From Candidatus Latescibacterota bacterium (lineage in GTDB: Bacteria > Latescibacterota > UBA2968 > UBA8231), in NCBI GenBank assembly GCA_003529325.1, contig DPVW01000151.1, positions 1,311-28,264 on the forward strand: DNA of 26,954 bases, read 5' to 3'. Both the position numbers and the translations under genes were made by a program. Shown here in pieces: positions 22,024-26,954 of the stretch. The notes under the pieces were generated by a model, which was given only the letters and a program-made list of their open reading frames with translations, was not told where the DNA came from and searched no databases. How positions within the stretch are numbered: the stretch's first letter is position 1; the number at the start of each line of letters is the position of its first letter.

Positions 22024-23736
22024 TTAGCGAGTACGCAGAATCGCCACCTTGCCGGTGCGACCGAAGGTCGTACCCGCCAACACATAAAGGTAGATCCCAT
22101 CTGCCAGATGGGGGGGCACATCCCAGCGCGGCGCCAGTCCGGCAACAGTGTATTCGCCGGCTGGCAGATGCCGTGGTTCGGTACGGGCAACGAGCTCTCC
22201 AGCGGCGTCAAATAGGGACAATGACACATCCTGGGTCGACTGCAGGGCGACCGGAAAGTGGATGACCGGTGAGGATCCGCGCGCAGGATTAGGGAAGGGG
22301 GCCGAAGCCAGACTGTTGTCGGGTATGATGGCCTGCAGACCGCTGGCGGCTACCATGTCGATCAGACCCCAGCCAAAAAGCGTATCGGCGCCGGCGGGCC
22401 CCAGATCGACCGCGGTTGAACGCAAGGCATCCGCCACCTGGCCCGGGGTCCATTCCGGATGTAGCTGCAGCAGCAGCGCGCAGGCGCCACTGACGATGGG
22501 CGTCGAGAACGATGTACCACTCACACGGCGGTATTGCTGCAAACTGAAGGGTTCTGCCGAAGAACCGGAACTGCCACCGCTGACGGTGACGATCCGTTGA
22601 CCTGGTGCTACGACATCCGGCTTGATGCGACCGTCCGCCGTGGGCCCCCTCGAACTGAAATAGGCGAGGCTTGCATTCACCGGGTCGACGGCACCGATGG
22701 CGATCACACCGGCGCCGTCGGCGGGCACGGAGATGTAGTGCCAGGCTTTATTGCCATCGTTGCCGGCGGCGTTGACGACGACGATTCCCCGAGCGACAGC
22801 CAACTCCGCGGCGCGTGTGGTGAGTGCCGTTGCGCCATCTAGGTCCTGATACGTATAGCCAGTCGAGTCTTCGAATGTGGTGTAAGCGAGGGAGGAGTTG
22901 ACCACCTGCGCCCCGAGGCTGTCGGCCCATTCAAGGGCGGCAATCCAGCGGTCCTCCTCGGTTGCTGGCTCGCGCTCCTGGCCGTCTTCGCCGATGAGCC
23001 CAAACTCCGTCTTGGCCAGGATGTACTCTGCCTCGGGGGCGACGCCGATCAGCTGCCCAGGATCATAACCTGCGAGCACACCCAGCACCCTGGTGCCATG
23101 GTGATTCTGATCATTCTCGAATTCGTTGCCCGTCACGGGCTCGTCGAATTCATCGGCTACGACGTTGTCACCATTGAGGAAGTCGCGTGTGGCGATGACC
23201 TTGAGCTCGGCAAAGGCACGGTGGTCTCGCCAGTTGAAGCCCGCATCGATAACGGCGATGCGGACACCCAGCCCCAGGACTCCGCGAGCATGTAACAGAT
23301 GTACTCCTACGGCTGCGATCTGCTCGAAGGACTCGCCATAGTTCAGTGTTGCCGACTTGGAGGAGAACGCCAAGGGCAGGCCATCGACATCCGGCGTACG
23401 GCCGACAGTGTGCACAGGACGCACGTTGATGACGAATGGCAGGTCACGCAGATCCTCCACCTGCTCGGGCGTCGCCGTCACGCTGACGGCATTGAACCAC
23501 CGGGACCGTTGACGAATTTCGGTAGCCGCCGACTCCACTGCGCGCAGGTAGCTGTCATCCAACGGCAGGTCGAGTTGCTGGCTCCGGACCACCTTTGGTG
23601 TGGGGGGCCAGTCTATGCGCCGACCCTCTTCATCGATCTTGTCAGCGAGAAAGACCCACACCGCGTCGGCCGAGCGGGCGGGCGTCACGGCGCATAAACC
23701 GGCCAACGTGATGGGAACGAAGAGACTGAATTTCAC
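22024..23736 (-). CDS. Exported subtilisin-like serine protease (S8) with FlgD-like C-terminal module
   Basis: The 570-residue protein has a signal peptide (1-22), a propeptide-like region (about 25-115), and a subtilase domain with the catalytic triad D164 (AVIDAGFN), H213 (NHHGTRVLG) and S409 (GTSFSTP) plus the oxyanion Asn N326 (NAAGNDG). The last ~90 residues form a FlgD-like/type IX-style module: PFPNPARGSS, GIYLYVLAG and the end FGRTGKVAILRTR. That end closely matches the end of the large surface protein at 6111-10562 (FSRTGKMMMLK), implying a common export or anchoring route. GTG 23736 overlaps the lolA stop in GTGA, so it is coupled to lolA. The substrate is unknown. Confidence 0.93.
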   Translation of the reverse strand: MKFSLFVPITLAGLCAVTPARSADAVWVFLADKIDEEGRRIDWPPTPKVVRSQQLDLPLDDSYLRAVESAATEIRQRSRWFNAVSVTATPEQVEDLRDLPFVINVRPVHTVGRTPDVDGLPLAFSSKSATLNYGESFEQIAAVGVHLLHARGVLGLGVRIAVIDAGFNWRDHRAFAELKVIATRDFLNGDNVVADEFDEPVTGNEFENDQNHHGTRVLGVLAGYDPGQLIGVAPEAEYILAKTEFGLIGEDGQEREPATEEDRWIAALEWADSLGAQVVNSSLAYTTFEDSTGYTYQDLDGATALTTRAAELAVARGIVVVNAAGNDGNKAWHYISVPADGAGVIAIGAVDPVNASLAYFSSRGPTADGRIKPDVVAPGQRIVTVSGGSSGSSAEPFSLQQYRRVSGTSFSTPIVSGACALLLQLHPEWTPGQVADALRSTAVDLGPAGADTLFGWGLIDMVAASGLQAIIPDNSLASAPFPNPARGSSPVIHFPVALQSTQDVSLSLFDAAGELVARTEPRHLPAGEYTVAGLAPRWDVPPHLADGIYLYVLAGTTFGRTGKVAILRTR

Positions 23737-24401
23737 GATCCGCCAGGGGACGTGCGCTGATCGACAACCTGAGCGTCATCCGGGACTTGAAATTCAAAGA
23801 GCTCGTCTTTGAGTTTCTTATTGATGCGGTGACCGGTGAGCACGTAGGTACGAACGTCGTCGTTGGCTTCGACCTGTTCGACCCGCAGCAGATGCCAGTG
23901 TTTGCGGTCAACCCAGACCCGCAGGCGCTTGAGCCGAAGATGGGTCGGCATGTTCTCCCTTGGCTGCAACGTCACCTTGTATATCTCCCGACCGTCCTGC
24001 TTGGATTCTTCCACCGCAACGGTCCGGTATCCTTCCGTATACTGCACCAGGATCTCCCACGGCGTTCGCAACTCCCCACGGTAGTGGGACACGATCACCT
24101 GATCGTTGGCCTTGTTGTAGGCCCAGATCGTGCCGCCGTCGGCGACAACGAGATCTCCGCCTTCGACCTCCACCCGAAACTGTCCCGGACGACGGGTGTA
24201 GATCCGCCCTTGACGAGACAGACTCTTGTCGAGAACGGCCCAGTAAAAGCGCTTCTCGAAGCGGGCCTCATAGGATTTGGCGTCGGCAAATCGCTCCTGC
24301 ATCCGTTCGATGACCTCGGCACCGGTTATGGCCTGCACAGAAACCGGCAACAACAAGGCTGCAGTGGCGAACCAGTGCCACATGTTGGTGCCACGACTCA
24401 C
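23733..24401 (-). CDS. lolA: Outer-membrane lipoprotein carrier protein LolA
   Basis: A periplasmic shuttle taking lipoproteins from LolCDE to the outer membrane. The 222 residues have a signal peptide ending SVQA. ITGAEVIERMQERFADAKSYEARF follows in the position of the LolA opening helix, then beta strands with RPGQFRVEV, VADGGTIWAYNKANDQV and the late LF-EF-VPDDAQV motif (all known LolA landmarks). It starts with GTG 24401, overlapping the ftsK stop in GTGA; an ATG 6 codons later (24383) is an alternative that keeps the signal peptide. The ftsK-lolA neighbourhood is also common in other diderms. Confidence 0.88.
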   Translation of the reverse strand: MSRGTNMWHWFATAALLLPVSVQAITGAEVIERMQERFADAKSYEARFEKRFYWAVLDKSLSRQGRIYTRRPGQFRVEVEGGDLVVADGGTIWAYNKANDQVIVSHYRGELRTPWEILVQYTEGYRTVAVEESKQDGREIYKVTLQPRENMPTHLRLKRLRVWVDRKHWHLLRVEQVEANDDVRTYVLTGHRINKKLKDELFEFQVPDDAQVVDQRTSPGGS

Positions 24402-26764
24402 GATGGCTCTTCCTCTTCGGCATAGGCACTGACCCCGGACTCCACCAGAATCTCCCGTGGCTTGGCACCCTCGGCGGGTCCCACGATGCCGGCAAACTCC
24501 AACTCATCCATGAGACGCGCTGCCCGGGAGTAGCCGACCTTCATGCGTCGCTGCAGGAAGGAGGTACTCGCCTGCTTTGAATCCAGAACAATCGCAACGG
24601 CTTCCTCGAACAACTCGTCTCGGTCGGCGGCAGACCCGGCGGCGTCACCGCGCCCGGCAAATACCTCAACGTCTTCGGCTTCGTAGCCACTCTCCTTGAT
24701 CTTGGCCACAAGCCGTTCCGTTTCGTCTCCGGAGATGAAAGCCCCGTGGATACGAACCGGTTCACCTTGACCACCCTGTAGGAACAGCATATCCCCCTTG
24801 CCGAGCAATCGTTCGGCACCATTCATGTCGAGGATTGTGCGCGAGTCGATCTTGGAGGCGACCTGGAAGGCGATGCGAGAGGGGAAGTTCGCTTTGATCA
24901 CACCCGTGATGACATTCACGGAAGGTCGCTGCGTCGCGAGGATGATGTGGATTCCCACAGCTCTCGACTTCTGCGCCAGACCCATAAGCGATGTCTCTAC
25001 ATCCGCTGGAGCGGTGAGCATCAGGTCGGCGAATTCATCGATGACGATGACGATGAATGGCAACTTACGCAATTCCTCGCCCGCCGCTGCATCCTCTGTC
25101 TCAACTCCAGCATCCCCCGCCGCCTCTCGTTCTGCGAGCACCTTTTCGACCTTGGTGTTGTAATCCGCCAGATTGCGCACCGACATCCGTGCCAGACTTT
25201 GATACCGCATCTCCATCTCTGCCACCGCCCACTTGAGTGCCTCAGAGGCCCTTTTTGGCTCGGTGATGACCGGTGCGAGCAGATGTGGAATGTCGTTGTA
25301 CATCGTCAGTTCCACCACCTTGGGATCCACCATCAGCAATCGAACCTGATCCGGCGTAGCACGCAGCAGAATACTGCAGATGAGGCCATTGATGCAGACA
25401 CTCTTACCGGCCCCCGTGGCCCCAGCAACCAGCAGATGAGGCATTTTTGCCAGGTCGGTAACGAAAATCTCGCCTGAGATCGTCTTGCCCAGGGCCATCG
25501 TGATGTCAGACGACGCCTTCTTGAAGACTGGCGAGTCGATGATCTCCCGCAAATACACCGTCTCTCGATGCTGATTGGCGATCTCGACACCGACCACGGA
25601 CTTGCCTGGCACAGGCGCCTGGATGCGAATACCTTGGGCGCTCATCACCCGCGCCAGATCATCCGCCAGGGCAGAGATACGGCTGACCTTGACGCCAGCA
25701 GCCGGCTCGACCTCGTAACGGGTAACTACCGGACCAGGGCTCACCTCCACGACTTTGCCCACGACGTCGAAGTTCGCCAGCGCCTCTTCAAGGATCTTCG
25801 CATTCTCCAGCAGCACCTCGCGATCCATCTCTCCTCTGTCATTGGGCACAGGATCCAACAGCGCGACAACTGGGATCTTGTAGCGCCCAGGTTTCTTGCG
25901 CGTCTTGGATTTGTCAGCCGTCGTAGTTTTCAACTTCGAGAGACCGTTTCCGGGAGCTGGAGCAGCCGTCTGCTTAGGGACTGGGCGCACAATAGGCGCT
26001 GCGACGGCCTTGGGTGTCGGCTCCGGGTCAGGAACTGTATCGAGACTTATGGTCGGTAGACGCTCGGTCATCGAAAGCGTTTCCTCAACGAAGTCCTCCT
26101 CGTCCTCATCATCCTCTTCCGGCTCCGAGTCCTCCTCGGCATCTCGCTGGCGTCGAAATGAGGGTAGTTGCACCGATCGACATGCGGTAAGGGCGCGACG
26201 GCAACCCGAACTCAGGTGCTTGCCAATGAGTACCATCAGTGGCAGCAATCGTCGTGGATCGAGATCGGTCACAAGCAGAATGGAAGCCAGTACCAAGGCC
26301 GACAACAGAATTGTCGAGCCCACACGACCCGTGTAGGGAACCAGAAATGCACTCGCCGCCCAGGTGCCCAGCCACCCACCCAACTCAAATGTCGTATAGG
26401 CTGACCAAGTGGGGAGTCCGGATGCGATCGATAGAAATCCCGCCACTCCCAGCAGGCCTATGGTGCGTGTAGCATCAGCGCGGGCCCCCCTGCGACGCAG
26501 ACGATTCCACGCCCACAACAGGGCGAGTAAGGGCAGCACATATGCACTCAAACCGACGGCGGTGAACAGGCTGTACGACACATGCGCACCGACCTGCCCT
26601 GCCCAGTTGATCGTACCACCGTCGAATCGGCTGGAATTCGGCGGGTCAAAATGAGAATGCGAGACCAGACTGACGAGCAGAAAGGTCCCGATAGCGGTGA
26701 GTAGGACACCTGAGATCTGCGATCCCTTGCGTCCCGCGACGAAGCGTTCTGCGAGTTCGGTCAT
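24398..26764 (-). CDS. ftsK: DNA translocase FtsK/SpoIIIE
   Basis: A septum-located DNA pump that clears chromosomes during division. Over 788 residues, four membrane segments lie near 16-36, 62-86, 102-118 and 148-166. A linker (200-290) follows with an acidic tract at 207-228 and Pro/Ala-rich sequence. The alpha/beta motor has Walker A GATGAGKS (448-455) and Walker B VIVIDEFADLM. The C-terminal gamma winged helix (about 720-785, with SFLQRRMKVGYSRAARLMDE) recognises KOPS-type DNA sequences. The length is close to that of SpoIIIE. The ATG at 26764 has no clear Shine-Dalgarno, but a TGA four codons upstream excludes a longer product. The 3' end overlaps lolA. Confidence 0.95.
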   Translation of the reverse strand: MTELAERFVAGRKGSQISGVLLTAIGTFLLVSLVSHSHFDPPNSSRFDGGTINWAGQVGAHVSYSLFTAVGLSAYVLPLLALLWAWNRLRRRGARADATRTIGLLGVAGFLSIASGLPTWSAYTTFELGGWLGTWAASAFLVPYTGRVGSTILLSALVLASILLVTDLDPRRLLPLMVLIGKHLSSGCRRALTACRSVQLPSFRRQRDAEEDSEPEEDDEDEEDFVEETLSMTERLPTISLDTVPDPEPTPKAVAAPIVRPVPKQTAAPAPGNGLSKLKTTTADKSKTRKKPGRYKIPVVALLDPVPNDRGEMDREVLLENAKILEEALANFDVVGKVVEVSPGPVVTRYEVEPAAGVKVSRISALADDLARVMSAQGIRIQAPVPGKSVVGVEIANQHRETVYLREIIDSPVFKKASSDITMALGKTISGEIFVTDLAKMPHLLVAGATGAGKSVCINGLICSILLRATPDQVRLLMVDPKVVELTMYNDIPHLLAPVITEPKRASEALKWAVAEMEMRYQSLARMSVRNLADYNTKVEKVLAEREAAGDAGVETEDAAAGEELRKLPFIVIVIDEFADLMLTAPADVETSLMGLAQKSRAVGIHIILATQRPSVNVITGVIKANFPSRIAFQVASKIDSRTILDMNGAERLLGKGDMLFLQGGQGEPVRIHGAFISGDETERLVAKIKESGYEAEDVEVFAGRGDAAGSAADRDELFEEAVAIVLDSKQASTSFLQRRMKVGYSRAARLMDELEFAGIVGPAEGAKPREILVESGVSAYAEEEEPS

Positions 26765-26779
26765 ATGCTGTGATCAATC

Positions 26780-26798
26780 GCGCGCTAAAGAAGCGCGC
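26780..26798. repeat. GCGCGC hairpin in the ftsK leader
   Basis: GCGCGC, a 7-nt spacer and GCGCGC form a perfect 6-bp stem, 15 nt before the ftsK start on the - strand. No T-tract follows, so termination is unlikely. It may separate the upstream gene's mRNA or modulate ftsK expression. Confidence 0.4.
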
Positions 26799-26896
26799 CG
26801 CTGGCGAAAACGAGGACGGCGAGGAGTAAAACGGCAACCGGGGTAGGGCTGCATGTCGTCGATGGGGATCGACGTTTCGAAATGCTGGTGCTGCTA

Positions 26897-26954
26897 CTAC
26901 TGTCTTGCGACGACGGCTTTGCCCTGTACCATCCGACCACCGGCGCTGGCCTGG
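26897..26954 (-). CDS. Possible C-terminal end of a gene upstream of ftsK (partial)
   Basis: One - strand frame at the edge reads QASAGGRMVQGKAVVARQ and then TAG, with reasonable codon use, and would be the end of a gene lying to the right. Another frame stays open to 26785 and ends in a hydrophobic run (PVAVLLLAVLVFASGALL), so the assignment is uncertain. Too little sequence is present to name it. Confidence 0.3.
   Translation of the reverse strand, partial: QASAGGRMVQGKAVVARQ

Noticed and set aside
22034..22100. Possible terminator or attenuator after the subtilase (GCTGG/CCAGC pairing nearby at ~21995-22016)
   Set aside because: Only a 5-bp stem with a long loop and no T-tract; not convincing.
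21954..22229. N-terminal extension of the DUF4352-like protein
   Set aside because: Overlaps the 3' end of the subtilase gene and is Cys/Pro/Trp-rich without coding character.
26646..26837. 63-codon - strand frame overlapping the ftsK start
   Set aside because: Ser/Arg/Phe-rich and out of frame with ftsK; no ribosome binding site.

Overview
The window looks like chromosomal DNA of an uncultured-type diderm bacterium, most plausibly from the FCB superphylum (Latescibacterota-like). This placement is an inference. It rests on four things: outer-membrane machinery (BamA, Skp, LolA, LolC/E, LolD); exported proteins ending in a 'PNPFNP...G-Y-Y' FlgD-like/type IX-style C-terminal module; a dockerin-like 'DFDDFFAFVDAFG' repeat; and an McsA-McsB-ClpC protein-arginine phosphorylation set, which is best known from Firmicutes. 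Only one long gene is on the + strand; all the others are on the - strand. Coding is dense, with GTG starts and 4-nt GTGA overlaps. I found no tRNA, rRNA, CRISPR array, insertion sequence or phage gene.

Left part (1-4872, all -). Reading in the direction of transcription, a promoter at 4844-4872 precedes an unrecognised 37-residue Arg/Lys-rich protein, then a Gfo/Idh/MocA oxidoreductase and a GT39/ArnT-like membrane glycosyltransferase. After a 139-bp gap with a possible promoter come an L-rhamnose isomerase of the Pseudomonas stutzeri type and an exported HEAT-repeat protein cut by the window edge. The HEAT gene changes frame exactly at an A AAA AAG heptamer.

Middle (4967-10664). A solitary pyrB (-) is divergent from a ~1,480-residue exported multidomain protein (+). 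That protein carries cohesin-like, FN3/purple-acid-phosphatase-type, dockerin-like and C-terminal sorting-like modules. Its natural start appears to be separated from the long frame by one missing base. A palindrome and a bidirectional terminator separate it from the convergent genes to its right.

Right part (10665-26954, all -). In transcription order: ftsK, lolA, an exported subtilisin-like protease, a small membrane protein, prfB (with the classical programmed +1 frameshift), lolC/E, lolD, mcsA, mcsB, then clpC with its own promoter and a terminator. A bamA-skp-fabZ operon follows. The genes combine chromosome segregation, lipoprotein trafficking, outer-membrane assembly, translation termination and protein quality control. 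A few codons at the right edge may be the end of another - strand gene.

The less ordinary points are the two frame breaks (HEAT gene and long surface protein), the cohesin plus dockerin architecture in one polypeptide, the McsAB-ClpC set embedded behind lipoprotein-transport genes, and the promoter-bearing 37-codon gene. I do not see a clear-cut wholly new multi-gene system.
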